Part shown: in pieces, positions 1 through 8,920 of the stretch
Layout: each line of letters starts with the position of its first letter
How positions within the stretch are numbered: position 1 is the first letter of the stretch
Assembly: GCA_964406505.1 (NCBI GenBank)
Contig: CAYORX010000002.1
Span: forward strand, 75,363-139,362
Reading direction: 5' to 3'
DNA length: 64,000 nucleotides
From: DTU015 sp964406505
GTDB taxonomy: Bacteria > Bacillota > Sulfobacillia > Fermentithermobacillales > Fermentithermobacillaceae
Translations under genes and position numbers: made by a program
The notes under the pieces: model-generated
Told to the model about the DNA's origin: nothing
The model's database searches: none
Seen by the model: the letters and a program-made list of their open reading frames with translations, nothing else

Positions 1-1029
1 GATTTGTGGCGTTATTGGGAACTCTTGCCTTTAAATTCGCAAAGCAACATGATCAATTTAGGCGAGGGAGGTACTCCGGTCTTGAAATTACCTCGCTTGG
101 GCGAAATTTACGGCATGAAGAACCTTTGCCTCAAAGACGAAGGACTCAACCCCACGACTACTTTCAAATCAAGGGGAGCAGCTGTTGGTGTGTCAAAAGC
201 AATGGAACTTGGTGCAAAAGTATTGGCGATGCCAACCGCGGGAAATGCTGGTGGTGCTTGGGCGGCATATTCAGCGCGAGCTGGGCTTAAGCTCATCGTC
301 GCAATGCCACAAGATGCGCCAGCCGCCAACCAAGCTGAGTGTGTTGCGTATGGAGCCGAAACTTATCTCGTAAAAGGGCTTATATCTGATGCTGGCAAAG
401 CTATTCATCAAGGGGCCCTTAAGCATGGTTGGTTCGAAGTAGCTACGTTGAAGGAACCGTACAGAATTGAAGGAAAGAAAACCATGGGGCTGGAAATTTG
501 GGAACAGTTCCAAGAAAACCTTCCCGCAGCCATTATATATCCGACTGGTGGTGGAGTAGGGTTAATCGGTATGTGGAAAGCATTTAATGAACTGAAGGAG
601 TTAGGATTAATATCACAGCCGTTGCCTAAAATGGTCGCGGTTCAATCTAGCGGGTGCGCTCCTATAGTGAAAGCGTTCCGAGAAGGCAAAACCCACGCCG
701 ATTTTTTTGAAGAGGCTCACACCCTTGCAGCCGGCATTCGTGTACCGTCAGCCTTGGGTGATTTTCTGGTACTCGAAGCCGTTAGGGAGTCTGGGGGAAC
801 AGCTCTTGCCGTAAGTGATGACGATATTTTATCGACTTGGAAACAAGTATCAAGTATAGAAGGTATGTTAATTTGTCCCGAAGGTGCCGCCGCAGTCAAA
901 GCTGCTAAAATTATTCGTGACATGGACCTTGTAAAGTCTGACGATACAGTACTTATACTAAACACAGGAGCCGGTACTAAATATACTGAACTGCTTGACG
1001 AAAAGGCAAAACCTTTGGAGGATTTTTAA
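1..1029 (+). CDS. thrC: Threonine synthase, 5'-truncated by the window edge
   Basis: PLP-dependent enzyme that converts O-phosphohomoserine to threonine in the cytoplasm. The frame is open from base 1, so the N-terminus lies outside the window; family members of this type are about 400 residues with an N-terminal zinc-ribbon-like segment, so some 60 residues are probably missing. The PLP lysine lies in PTTTFKSRG, about 56 residues in; relatives usually have PTGSFK or PTGTFK, so the two Thr are a mild deviation. AMPTAGNAGGAWAAY and the phosphate-binding glycine loop TGGGVGLIG are intact, and the whole C-terminus is present. The next gene starts 48 bases downstream on the same strand, with no terminator seen between them. 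Confidence 0.93.
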   Translation, partial: DLWRYWELLPLNSQSNMINLGEGGTPVLKLPRLGEIYGMKNLCLKDEGLNPTTTFKSRGAAVGVSKAMELGAKVLAMPTAGNAGGAWAAYSARAGLKLIVAMPQDAPAANQAECVAYGAETYLVKGLISDAGKAIHQGALKHGWFEVATLKEPYRIEGKKTMGLEIWEQFQENLPAAIIYPTGGGVGLIGMWKAFNELKELGLISQPLPKMVAVQSSGCAPIVKAFREGKTHADFFEEAHTLAAGIRVPSALGDFLVLEAVRESGGTALAVSDDDILSTWKQVSSIEGMLICPEGAAAVKAAKIIRDMDLVKSDDTVLILNTGAGTKYTELLDEKAKPLEDF

Positions 1030-1077
1030 TCAACGGAAATTAAAATGATGAGTAGGATTGAAGGGGATTGACAGGCT

Positions 1078-1929
1078 ATGGATACAACAAATTTTATCTC
1101 TACGCTTTTTTGGATTTTCTTTCTAGGAAGTTCCATTTTTATGCCCTTTTTCAGACAAAAATGGTTAGAAAACATGAGAATGAACTTAATGCGGACAATT
1201 CAAAAAAAGCGAGGTTCTCGGGTAATAACTTTAATTCACCGACAAGAATCTTTGAGTTTTTTGGGTATTCCGATTAGCAGGTATATCAATATCGAAGATT
1301 CGGAGCAAATACTTCGTGCGATACGTATGACTGCTAGTGATGTGCCCATCGATCTTATCGTACATACCCCCGGTGGATTGGTTCTTGCTGCGGAACAGAT
1401 AGCACTTGCTCTTGTAAGGCATGAAGCTAAAGTAACAGTGTTTGTGCCGCATTATGCCATGTCCGGTGGTACTTTACTAGCGCTTGCGGCTGATAAAATA
1501 ATCATGGATGAGAACGCTGTTCTTGGACCTGTCGATCCTCAAATTGGCTCTTACCCGGCTGCTTCAATACTAAGTGTGATTGAACGGAAGCCTATTCAAC
1601 ATGTGGATGACAACACCTTGATTTTAGCGGATATATCGAAGAAAGCTTTGTCCCAAGTTAGGAGAACAGTATTATATATTCTAAAAGAAAAATTAAAACC
1701 GGAACAAGCGAAAGAACTTGCCGACGTTTTCACTAAAGGCTATTTTACCCATGATTATCCGTTGAATGCCGCTAAGCTTGAAGCCATGGGGCTACCGGTT
1801 TGTTTCGAAATGCCTAATGAGATTTACAAACTTATGGAATTATGTCCGCAAGCTAGTACGCATAGGCCGTCAGTTGGATATGTTCCTATGCCCCATAGAA
1901 GTGAACCGAAACGTGATAGATCCCAATAA
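1078..1929 (+). CDS. Membrane-anchored serine dehydrogenase proteinase (ClpP/SppA fold)
   Basis: A 283-residue protein of the SDH protease family (PF01972), related to ClpP and SppA. Residues 7-24 form one hydrophobic N-terminal anchor. The ClpP-like core follows: HTPGG near residues 96-100 and the nucleophile motif YAMSGGT with Ser129, then LAADKI and the LGPVDPQIG segment typical of this family. The expected activity is serine-peptidase-like, with the fold on the cytoplasmic or membrane face; the substrate cannot be told. The C-terminal 25 residues are basic and probably disordered. The ATG has a GAAGGGGA ribosome site about 10 bases upstream. It may be co-transcribed with thrC, although a functional link is not evident. 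Confidence 0.85.
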   Translation: MDTTNFISTLFWIFFLGSSIFMPFFRQKWLENMRMNLMRTIQKKRGSRVITLIHRQESLSFLGIPISRYINIEDSEQILRAIRMTASDVPIDLIVHTPGGLVLAAEQIALALVRHEAKVTVFVPHYAMSGGTLLALAADKIIMDENAVLGPVDPQIGSYPAASILSVIERKPIQHVDDNTLILADISKKALSQVRRTVLYILKEKLKPEQAKELADVFTKGYFTHDYPLNAAKLEAMGLPVCFEMPNEIYKLMELCPQASTHRPSVGYVPMPHRSEPKRDRSQ

Positions 1930-2052
1930 ATCATATATATGCCAAATGTAACATATTGTTTTTGGGAACTATTTATCCTAAAATCGAATCAAAATATATG
2001 AATGTTAAATTGCAATAAACTTATCAAAATTCTATGAAAAGGAACACCACTA

Positions 2053-3654
2053 ATGCGGCTTTTTAATCTTTATAACAATACTGTAAAATTCAAATATATT
2101 ACCCAGAAAACAATTAAGAATACGATATTGATTTTTGCGCTGACCCTTATTCTTTTTTTAAATGGTTGTATATCTACAAACTTAATGTCTGTTTTTCCCT
2201 CTGAAAGTACCTATCCCGGTTTGAAAAATACTAACGAAAAAGAATTTGATGAACGGTACAAATATCTTGTCCAATCTAACACCCAAAACCATCAAGTAGG
2301 TGGTGTTAAATCTGTGATCGAATATGGAGAGCATTTCGTAATAGGTGCTCATTATCCGATCTTCGAAATCGAAGAAATCGATATGGTAACTAAGAGTTTT
2401 GTAGAGGAGATTATTTCAGATTTTTATAAGAAGGTTGAAAATTTTGAAACCGTTGACTCTGATTTGAAAGCCGAACTCAATATTGATTACGAGACATGGT
2501 TGGCAGGGCAAGATTTGGCAAGTATAAGATTTAATATCTTAATGAACATTCCGGGTTGTGCCTATCCAGAAGTCAAGGTAGAAACTGCGGTGTGGAACTT
2601 AAAAACCAGCCATCCGGTTTTGCTCGAAAACATTTTGGTTGATGGCGGTTTGTCTAGGTTAGCAGAATTGGTTCGCGAAGAACTTTCTGCTAATCAAGCC
2701 TACAGTGAGTATTACTATTTTGATACGGTGTCGAGCGGGACAGACGCACAGTATGAAAATTGTTCGAGCTACCTTTTTACCCAAGAAAGTTTAGTCCTGG
2801 TATTTGAAAGATATCCGATTTTCCCGGGTGCCGCTGACGAACTTGTGGTTGAGATTCCTTATGAAAATTTGCATGATGTTTTCGATTTGAGTAGTTTTGC
2901 AGTTAATAATGATACGAAGTTAACATCAAGTCCAGATGACCAACTAGGTTTGGAATATCCTGAACACCTTAAAGATGCCGAAGATCCCAGCTCTGATAAT
3001 CTTAATACAATTCGTCAAATAGACTTATCTAAACCTATGGTAGCGTTAACTTTTGATGATGGGCCATTTGAGCAAATTACTAAGTCTATATTAGATACTT
3101 TGGGGGAATATGATGCAGTTGCAACTTTTTTCATACTCGGGAATCGAGTAGCAGATAATCCGGATATATTGGAGCGGATGGTGCATGAAGGTAGCGAAAT
3201 CGGAAACCACAGTTTAAGCCACAAACAGCTTACCACTTTGAGTTTAGACGAACTGCAATATCAAATAGAGGAAACACAGCGCGTCGTTGAGTCTGCAACT
3301 GGAATAAGGCCTGTGATGATGAGGCCGACATATGGCTCATATAGTAGCGAACTGCAAGAGCGCCTAGATTTGCCAATGATTCTTTGGTCTATTGATCCGC
3401 GAGATTGGGAAATTCGGGATGCTACGCATATCAGTAAACATGTATTGGAAAATGTACAGGACGGTGACATAGTCTTAATGCATGATATTTACGATACTAC
3501 TGCTGAGGCGGTGAAAATTATTGTGCCACAGCTTATTCAAAGGGGTTACCAGCTTGTTACTGTAAGTGAACTTTATGCCGCTAAGGGTGTTGTATTGGAA
3601 GCCGGAAAAATTTACCGTGGAGAAACTGGTAACAACCTATCTTATGAATCTTGA
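2053..3654 (+). CDS. Lipoprotein polysaccharide deacetylase (PdaC-like)
   Basis: Predicted extracellular lipoprotein that removes acetyl groups from peptidoglycan or another N-acetylated glycan. Residues 23-38 are hydrophobic and end in the lipobox LNGC (Cys39). Residues about 90-290 resemble the DUF4163/DUF3298 pair found in Bacillus PdaC. The C-terminal NodB domain starts near residue 328 and shows TFDDGP (metal and catalytic Asp), HSLSH near 384 (metal His), MRPTYGSY, DPRDW and LMHDIYDTT. All catalytic motifs of carbohydrate esterase family 4 are present. Start ATG with AAAAGGAA eight bases upstream. It ends only 3 bases from the stop of the convergent coiled-coil gene. Whether the substrate is MurNAc or GlcNAc cannot be decided. 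Confidence 0.88.
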   Translation: MRLFNLYNNTVKFKYITQKTIKNTILIFALTLILFLNGCISTNLMSVFPSESTYPGLKNTNEKEFDERYKYLVQSNTQNHQVGGVKSVIEYGEHFVIGAHYPIFEIEEIDMVTKSFVEEIISDFYKKVENFETVDSDLKAELNIDYETWLAGQDLASIRFNILMNIPGCAYPEVKVETAVWNLKTSHPVLLENILVDGGLSRLAELVREELSANQAYSEYYYFDTVSSGTDAQYENCSSYLFTQESLVLVFERYPIFPGAADELVVEIPYENLHDVFDLSSFAVNNDTKLTSSPDDQLGLEYPEHLKDAEDPSSDNLNTIRQIDLSKPMVALTFDDGPFEQITKSILDTLGEYDAVATFFILGNRVADNPDILERMVHEGSEIGNHSLSHKQLTTLSLDELQYQIEETQRVVESATGIRPVMMRPTYGSYSSELQERLDLPMILWSIDPRDWEIRDATHISKHVLENVQDGDIVLMHDIYDTTAEAVKIIVPQLIQRGYQLVTVSELYAAKGVVLEAGKIYRGETGNNLSYES

Positions 3655-3657
3655 CTA

Positions 3658-4287
3658 TCATTCCGTTTTAAGATTAAAGAAAGGAAAATAAAAGCCATCT
3701 TTTCTAACTTGTTTTTCATGAAGTGCGTCGCCGCTTTTCACACATTTCTGTGGATTGTCATCAATCGTTTCAGATTCTTTCTGATACGATCTGAATCTTG
3801 CTGTTTTCGGAGATTCTCTAGGCTGATTTAAGTGATTAATTGTTGGACGTTTTTCTAAATCCTTAAAGGTCGTGTTATTTTGCTCTTTTTGAAATCGTTG
3901 GATGTATGATTGCTTCGCCGCTGACATATCAGCGTTTCGTATTTTTTCCATCCTGTTACAAATTTTGATTAACGTTTGATTCACGTCATTAAAATCTTCT
4001 AAGCGGTTTAGCTTTGGAAGTTCATCACGGATTAGCTGGATATCGTTTTGCAATTGACTGATGTTAGTTTTTATCTGGTCTATGTCTGTTTTTACTTGTT
4101 CTACACTTGTTTGGAATTTTTGAAATTGATATTTGGTTAAATGGTGTTTTTCGGCCAAAACTTTCCTGAGACTGCGCATTAAATGAATATATTCTTCGTT
4201 CTCCTCGTTAATTAGTTTAATTTTTCGGTCGCGTTTTCGCAATTGTAGATTCACTAATTTCTTTTGAGTCTTTCTGAAGTGTTTCAT
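3658..4287 (-). CDS. Coiled-coil protein of unknown function
   Basis: A 209-residue, highly charged protein that I do not recognise. Residues 1-20 are very basic (many Lys and Arg). About residues 35-120 have heptad-like spacing of Ile, Leu and Val (VKTDIDQIKTNISQLQNDI), predicting a long coiled coil. The C-terminal 70 residues are polar, rich in Gln, Asn and Lys, and likely disordered. There is no signal peptide or membrane segment. A ribosome site AAAGGAG lies about 12 bases before the ATG. It is encoded tail-to-tail with the deacetylase with a 3-base gap and diverges from the cysteine-rich spore-type gene at 4462. A structural or DNA-associated role is possible but unsupported. Confidence 0.6.
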   Translation of the reverse strand: MKHFRKTQKKLVNLQLRKRDRKIKLINEENEEYIHLMRSLRKVLAEKHHLTKYQFQKFQTSVEQVKTDIDQIKTNISQLQNDIQLIRDELPKLNRLEDFNDVNQTLIKICNRMEKIRNADMSAAKQSYIQRFQKEQNNTTFKDLEKRPTINHLNQPRESPKTARFRSYQKESETIDDNPQKCVKSGDALHEKQVRKDGFYFPFFNLKTE

Positions 4288-4461
4288 TTAGATGTTTCGC
4301 TCCTTTGCAAAATGTTTGGATGTACCATTATATGAAATTCTGAAAGACTCAGTGAGTGAATTTTTCAAACACTAAAAAAACGCGTCGTCACAAATAGGCA
4401 CCTAAAATAGTCGGGCGACATAGATATGGTGTAAGTAAACTTACGAAAGGGTGAGACAACG

Positions 4462-5118
4462 GTGGAAATGAGATCGAAAAGTCTACGCCAAAACACTTTA
4501 TGCATTAATGTTGAAAAGGTGTATGATTGGATTATAGAAGAGTCGAGTGGTTCTACTTCGATTCCTGTTGGGAATTTGCCAGTAAGCCTGCCCGCGAATG
4601 CTACAGATGTAGAAGTTACATGTTATTTGTCTAACGAAACAGGTGCGCCATTACCTTTAAATAGTGAAGTTGTAGTAACGGAAACTGCACCCCGTGAAGA
4701 TCGGCAATTCGAAGTCGATGGTGTTCAAGTTACTTTACAAAGGGTTACATTTACTAAAACACTTTTTGCAGTTATAAAAGTGAGCGGTGTAGATCCGGAT
4801 ACAGGTGGGCAATTTTTAATTACGTCGAATCCTGCACCATTTACGTTTATCGAAACCGCTTATTTGTGTGCGCCTCCCGGCACGTTATTGAATGTTAGGA
4901 TATCTGATTTTGGGTGTTTAACTGTTATAAGAAGAGGGACAAATGACGCAATTATCGCGTTCGGATTAAGTATTTTCGTTTGTCAAAGCATCCAAACTTT
5001 CGCCCCCGTGACTATTGAAGTCGCATCAGAATTTTGTATGCCACGTGATACGCTGGCTGAACCTTGCCTAGCCCCTATGATTCCATCTCAATGCCCGGTT
5101 GTATTTCCAAAAACTTAG
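4462..5118 (+). CDS. Cysteine-rich protein, possible spore-surface component
   Basis: A 218-residue protein without a signal peptide or membrane segment. It opens with LCINVEKVYDWIIE, a Cys-x-x-x-Lys-Val-Tyr-Asp-Trp type element that I associate with spore-coat, SPOCS or exosporium-type proteins of Bacillota. The body is rich in Val, Thr and Ser with alternating polar and hydrophobic residues, suggesting beta-sandwich folds. Eight cysteines are spread along it, four in the last 70 residues, with Pro-Cys pairs at the C-terminus, so disulfide cross-linking is plausible. The GTG start sits 7 bases after GAAAGGGTGAG. It is a single-gene unit closed by a strong terminator. The spore assignment is inference; the fold and partner are unknown. 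Confidence 0.55.
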   Translation: MEMRSKSLRQNTLCINVEKVYDWIIEESSGSTSIPVGNLPVSLPANATDVEVTCYLSNETGAPLPLNSEVVVTETAPREDRQFEVDGVQVTLQRVTFTKTLFAVIKVSGVDPDTGGQFLITSNPAPFTFIETAYLCAPPGTLLNVRISDFGCLTVIRRGTNDAIIAFGLSIFVCQSIQTFAPVTIEVASEFCMPRDTLAEPCLAPMIPSQCPVVFPKT

Positions 5119-5147
5119 GTTCGACATATAAAGAAAACTATTACTGA

Positions 5148-5172
5148 AAGAAGGAGTGCCACTCCTTCTTTT
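5148..5172 (+). terminator. Rho-independent terminator of the cysteine-rich gene
   Basis: AAGAAGGAGT pairs perfectly with ACTCCTTCTT across a 3-base GCC loop (10 bp), and the right arm ends in a short T run. It lies 30 bases after the stop codon. Confidence 0.85.
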
Positions 5173-5277
5173 GATATTTGTCATATATGCAATAAAATTG
5201 TTAAAACGCTGTAAAAAAGTGTGGATGGGAAAGGTTAAAACAAGTAATGTTCTAGAATATATCTTGGGGTGATTTGG

Positions 5278-6246
5278 ATGAAAACTAAGAATGAGCAACT
5301 AAAGATCCTTACGACAAGTACGTGGGAGAAATGGCAGAAAGAAGCCATTTTAAAAGTAATGCCCAATGTGACTTTTCTTGAGCCTAGAACAGATGGCAAA
5401 CTAGAAGAACTGATCCAAACGGCTAATATACTTTATGGTTCTACGAACATTTCTCCTAGAGAACTCGCTTGTTCCAAAAGTTTAAAAATGTTGCATGTAA
5501 CTTCAACAGGTGTTGATAGATATTTGGTACCCGAATTCGAACAATCTGACATAATATTGGTCAATAGTCGCGGAGTTCATGGAGTTACGGTTGGTGATCA
5601 TGCAATGGCGATGCTCCTAGCATTGAGTAGAGGTTTTCCTGGGGCTTGGGATAATAAGCGCAACAAAAAATGGAATGCAAACAAAAACGAGATAATTAAT
5701 CTCCCGGGAAAGACGGTTGGGCTTTTGGGCTTAGGTGCTATTGGTGTGGAAGTTGCTGCTCGATCAAAAGCGTTTGGCATGAAGGTTTCAGGAATCAGAC
5801 GTTCGGGGAAGCATAGTGCCTACGTTGATGAAGTGCTACCGCCATCTGGTATGAATCAGATCTTAAATAAGTCTGACTTTATTGTTTGCTCCTTACCTTT
5901 AACCCAAGCTACATATCATTTGATAACAATCCGCGAGTTTACAATGATGAAGCAGTCTGCGTTCTTCATTAACGTTGGGCGCGGTCCTGTCGTAAAAGAA
6001 TCAGACTTAATTGAGGCGCTTTCCAAGGGTCTGATCAAGGGAGCAGGTCTCGACGTTTTCGAGGAAGAACCATTACCTATCAACAGTCCATTGTGGGAGA
6101 TGCCAAACGTTATCATTACCCCGCATTCTGCAGGATTCGATGAACGACGTGATGAAAAATCCATGAATATTTTTGTTGAAAATTTGATTCGCTACCAACA
6201 GGGAAGACCTTTGGTGAATGTTGTAGATAAACGGGCTGGTTATTAA
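5278..6246 (+). CDS. D-2-hydroxyacid dehydrogenase (NAD-dependent)
   Basis: A 322-residue cytoplasmic oxidoreductase that interconverts 2-keto acids and D-2-hydroxy acids with NAD(P)H. The Rossmann motif GLLGLGAIG lies near residue 146. The catalytic triad of the family is visible: Arg in NVGRGP (near 231), Glu in FEEEPLP (near 260) and His in TPHSAG (near 279). The start is set at ATG 5278, which has GGGGTGA eight bases upstream; an earlier in-frame GTG overlaps that site. The exact substrate cannot be read from the sequence; glyoxylate/hydroxypyruvate reductase-like enzymes and D-lactate-type enzymes are all possible. It is a stand-alone unit convergent with the creatininase-family gene, with which it shares a terminator. 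Confidence 0.88.
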   Translation: MKTKNEQLKILTTSTWEKWQKEAILKVMPNVTFLEPRTDGKLEELIQTANILYGSTNISPRELACSKSLKMLHVTSTGVDRYLVPEFEQSDIILVNSRGVHGVTVGDHAMAMLLALSRGFPGAWDNKRNKKWNANKNEIINLPGKTVGLLGLGAIGVEVAARSKAFGMKVSGIRRSGKHSAYVDEVLPPSGMNQILNKSDFIVCSLPLTQATYHLITIREFTMMKQSAFFINVGRGPVVKESDLIEALSKGLIKGAGLDVFEEEPLPINSPLWEMPNVIITPHSAGFDERRDEKSMNIFVENLIRYQQGRPLVNVVDKRAGY

Positions 6247-6273
6247 ACAGGCTTATTATATGAATTTTGATAA

Positions 6274-6306
6274 ATACAGGCCGTTCTTGTAAGCAACGGC
6301 CTGTAT
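6274..6306. terminator. Bidirectional terminator between convergent genes
   Basis: ATACAGGCCGTT and AACGGCCTGTAT form a perfect 12-bp stem with a 9-base loop, midway between two convergent stop codons at 6246 and 6318. Confidence 0.85.
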
Positions 6307-6317
6307 AGCGCTTTGAT

Positions 6318-7088
6318 TTATCGATCCATGAATTCTTTTAAATAGGGTAATATTCGCTCAAGCCCAGTTTTGACTGCCTTTTCCCCCCACTCGGCACTTG
6401 CTTTGGTTGCGTCTCCAAGAGCGCCATTTTCAGTGATTTCATCAAAATAACTACCTTCAGTGATACCTAATTTTCTACCCACACTCTCAAGCGCTTCTTT
6501 TCGTATAGCACCGGGTGCAAGCGCATCTTTTTTAACGGCATCAGGCCATATGTAAAGCATGATGCTCATTTCACTTTCGCAAGCGTGGCCTGTTATGGGT
6601 GATTTGACGATATCCTTTGAAAGATCGTCGATAAGAACCCAGGGAAGGGTAGCCCAAGCCGCCATGTGCCCCATTTCATGTTTTATTCGATTAACTGTAA
6701 CAGTAAGTGCTGCAGAGTTACCACCATGGCCATTGACGAAAAAGAACTTCTTAATGCCGTGTTTTGCAAGAGATGTTGTTACGTCCATGAGTACTTCGAT
6801 CAATGTACTAGCCCTAAGCGATAGAGTGCCCGGAAAATTGATATGATGTTCTGAAAATCCTATAGTTATCGGTGTGGTGATCAATACGTTAGGATAAAGT
6901 TTCCTACCGAGTTTCAAAGAGAATTCCCTGGCTGCTGCGTAATCGGTTTGAAATCTACCATGGGGTCCATGCTGTTCTGTCGAGCCTATGGGAATGATAG
7001 CCATCTTTATTTCGGGTAACGCGGCTTTTACTTCTGGCCATGTGAGATTTGGCAGATACAAAACGTTAGTAGTACTTTCGGAGGACAT
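6318..7088 (-). CDS. Creatininase-family amidohydrolase
   Basis: A 256-residue metal-dependent amidohydrolase of the creatininase family (PF02633). The metal and active-site motifs are intact: PIGSTEQHGPH near residue 32, the metal-binding Asp in QTDYAAA, GFSEHH, NGHGGN near 120 and HACESE near 167. Family members hydrolyse cyclic or N-substituted amides such as creatinine or formamidopyrimidine-type compounds, and one branch (MftE) trims a peptide; nothing here selects one. The ATG follows GAGGAG with 7 bases spacing. It is transcribed alone, divergent from the GNAT gene. Confidence 0.85.
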   Translation of the reverse strand: MSSESTTNVLYLPNLTWPEVKAALPEIKMAIIPIGSTEQHGPHGRFQTDYAAAREFSLKLGRKLYPNVLITTPITIGFSEHHINFPGTLSLRASTLIEVLMDVTTSLAKHGIKKFFFVNGHGGNSAALTVTVNRIKHEMGHMAAWATLPWVLIDDLSKDIVKSPITGHACESEMSIMLYIWPDAVKKDALAPGAIRKEALESVGRKLGITEGSYFDEITENGALGDATKASAEWGEKAVKTGLERILPYLKEFMDR

Positions 7089-7349
7089 TTTACCACTCCT
7101 CGTATGCTTTGGTTTAATCCAAATGGTTTTTAGTTATAATCTATTGACTCTCAGGAATACTTCGATTCAATCCGAGTTATTTCCTCCTATATCTGCCAGC
7201 AGTGTGCATAATGAAGCAGGGTTATTCTTTGTGAATTACAATAAAAACTTATCAAAAAGTTTGAAGTTGATAGGGTTTGCATACATGTTGCGTGGAATAA
7301 ATACATAACCTATTTCCGTGCATAATCTTCCAAAATGAGGGGGAGCGGT

Positions 7350-7886
7350 ATGGATACGAAAACGATACGAATTTCTGATAATGTATTGTTGCGGCGTGCA
7401 ATCGCGGCAGACATGACCGGTATTCAATGCCTTGCCAAACAGACTTGGGAACATACTTATGACGGCGTAATATGCCTAGAAGATCAGGCTAAAGTTTTGA
7501 AACATTTTTATTCTGATAAAAAATTGCTGAATGCAGTCAACATGCATATTTTTATAATTGCTGAAGTAGATGGTAGTATAGCAGGTTACGTCGATATGGA
7601 GCATCGGGGCGATGTTTTGTATCTGCATCGATTGTATGTTTCGCAGTTTTTTCAGCGCCGAGGTATAGGGAAACGATTGTTAGATACGGCGATATTTGAA
7701 TCTACCAAACTCGTGGGTACCGTGGTGAGTTTTGCTCCAAAGCTAGTTATAGCTACGGTTGTAACCGTCAATAAAAAAGCCAGGAGTTTTTATAAAAAGA
7801 ACGGCTTTAGGGAAGAAAGTGAAACCGCCATCGTTTTAGGCAATACTGAACTCCCAGCTATCTATATAGTAAAGTGTTTATCTTAA
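7350..7886 (+). CDS. GNAT-family N-acetyltransferase
   Basis: A 178-residue acetyl-CoA-dependent acyltransferase. It covers the GNAT fold from RRAIAADMTGIQ to the C-terminal YIVKCL strand. The acetyl-CoA pyrophosphate-binding motif A is LYVSQFFQRRGIGKRLL (near residue 100), followed by the VNKKARSFYKKNGF segment typical of motif B. The start at 7350 is chosen because the upstream in-frame ATG at 7335 overlaps the GAGGGGGAG ribosome site. The acceptor is unknown; RimI-like or small-molecule acetylation are both possible. Single gene. Confidence 0.85.
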   Translation: MDTKTIRISDNVLLRRAIAADMTGIQCLAKQTWEHTYDGVICLEDQAKVLKHFYSDKKLLNAVNMHIFIIAEVDGSIAGYVDMEHRGDVLYLHRLYVSQFFQRRGIGKRLLDTAIFESTKLVGTVVSFAPKLVIATVVTVNKKARSFYKKNGFREESETAIVLGNTELPAIYIVKCLS

Positions 7887-7947
7887 TTATAATTTCAATA
7901 CCTACTCATAAATATACGTGTATAAAATTTTCCTCATCAACATCTGT

Positions 7948-8895
7948 TTATGTTCGTTTCGCAACAAACCTGTCATAAATCCGAATTAGGCTCCACACTG
8001 CTATAACACTTCCAAAGGCCGTGGTACCTAACCTTCCCCCGATGCCTCCAATACAAGGCGCGCCCCATACCATTACTAAACCAGCTATGGTACCGGCTAA
8101 AGCTATTAAGAGCTCATTAGGAATTCGATCGGTAGAACACATACCTGCGTAGGAACCGCATGCACAAGCTGTAGCAAGAGTAGCACCTATCTCGGGAAAC
8201 AGAATTGGGAGAATTAGTCCACCCACAACACTCACAATTCCGCTGCCCATAATAGGCCCGTGTTTTAGACGTATGTTGACAACATAAGAAGCTAACGTAG
8301 ATATGAGAGTTATGAATACCACGTAATTGGCAGTAGATGAATCTGGTATCGATGGTACGAGCATTTTGTTATGAGTCATCAATGTAGCAATAGTACAGCC
8401 CGATGCAGCCATGGCACCAAGTTTACCGCCAAAACCGTTCATGGTTTCCTTTGCGAACACAAATATTATACCTGCTATTGCAGAACCTAAAACTAAATAC
8501 GATATGCCGGGTAAAACCTGGGTAGACGCCATTCCGCAAAAACTTCCACAGGTAATAGGTGCACCCAAGCTAGGAAAAACTAGTGCGCCAAGAACTGTAA
8601 CTAGGCCGGCACCAACTACAGCACCTAATCCTAGAGTTACGTTAAACCAGTGACTTAGTAAAGCACCTCCAATTACCGAGATGAACAGTTTAAAATCTTC
8701 AACGCTGAGAGAAGCATTTTTTGCCTTTTTGGCGGTGGGCCATTCAAAAATATAGCCAATTGCGAGCGCAATAAGAGTTATAGCTAATGGAATTACCGCT
8801 ACTGAGCCGGAACTCATGCTATGCACAAGGCTTATCGTATATAAGTATCCACTTAGCCCAACTAATACGGCAAATCCTAATACTGATCTTTTCAT
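7948..8895 (-). CDS. Internally duplicated polytopic membrane protein in the formate dehydrogenase operon
   Basis: A 315-residue protein with about nine to ten hydrophobic segments that I cannot assign to a named family. It shows two-fold sequence repetition: FPSLGAPITCGSFCGMAST in the first half matches FPEIGATLATACACGSYAG with following MCST in the second, and GGKLGAMAASG matches GGRLGTTAFGS. Conserved Cys and Gly cluster in these repeats, and polar residues in the middle of predicted helices suggest a pore or transporter. The start is MKRSVLG, nine bases after AGGGGG; an earlier in-frame ATG overlaps that site. It is the last gene of fdhA-mobA-fdhD, 25 bases after fdhD, so a role in formate, molybdate or sulfur handling is possible inference. 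Confidence 0.7.
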   Translation of the reverse strand: MKRSVLGFAVLVGLSGYLYTISLVHSMSSGSVAVIPLAITLIALAIGYIFEWPTAKKAKNASLSVEDFKLFISVIGGALLSHWFNVTLGLGAVVGAGLVTVLGALVFPSLGAPITCGSFCGMASTQVLPGISYLVLGSAIAGIIFVFAKETMNGFGGKLGAMAASGCTIATLMTHNKMLVPSIPDSSTANYVVFITLISTLASYVVNIRLKHGPIMGSGIVSVVGGLILPILFPEIGATLATACACGSYAGMCSTDRIPNELLIALAGTIAGLVMVWGAPCIGGIGGRLGTTAFGSVIAVWSLIRIYDRFVAKRT

Positions 8896-8920
8896 TGTAG
8901 TGGTCCCCCTAAACATGGTT

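Noticed and set aside
4370..4440. Sigma-K or sigma-E promoter upstream of the cysteine-rich gene
   Set aside because: CATAGATAT deviates from CATANNNTA at both final positions and the AC -35 spacing is 17, so the match is no better than chance.
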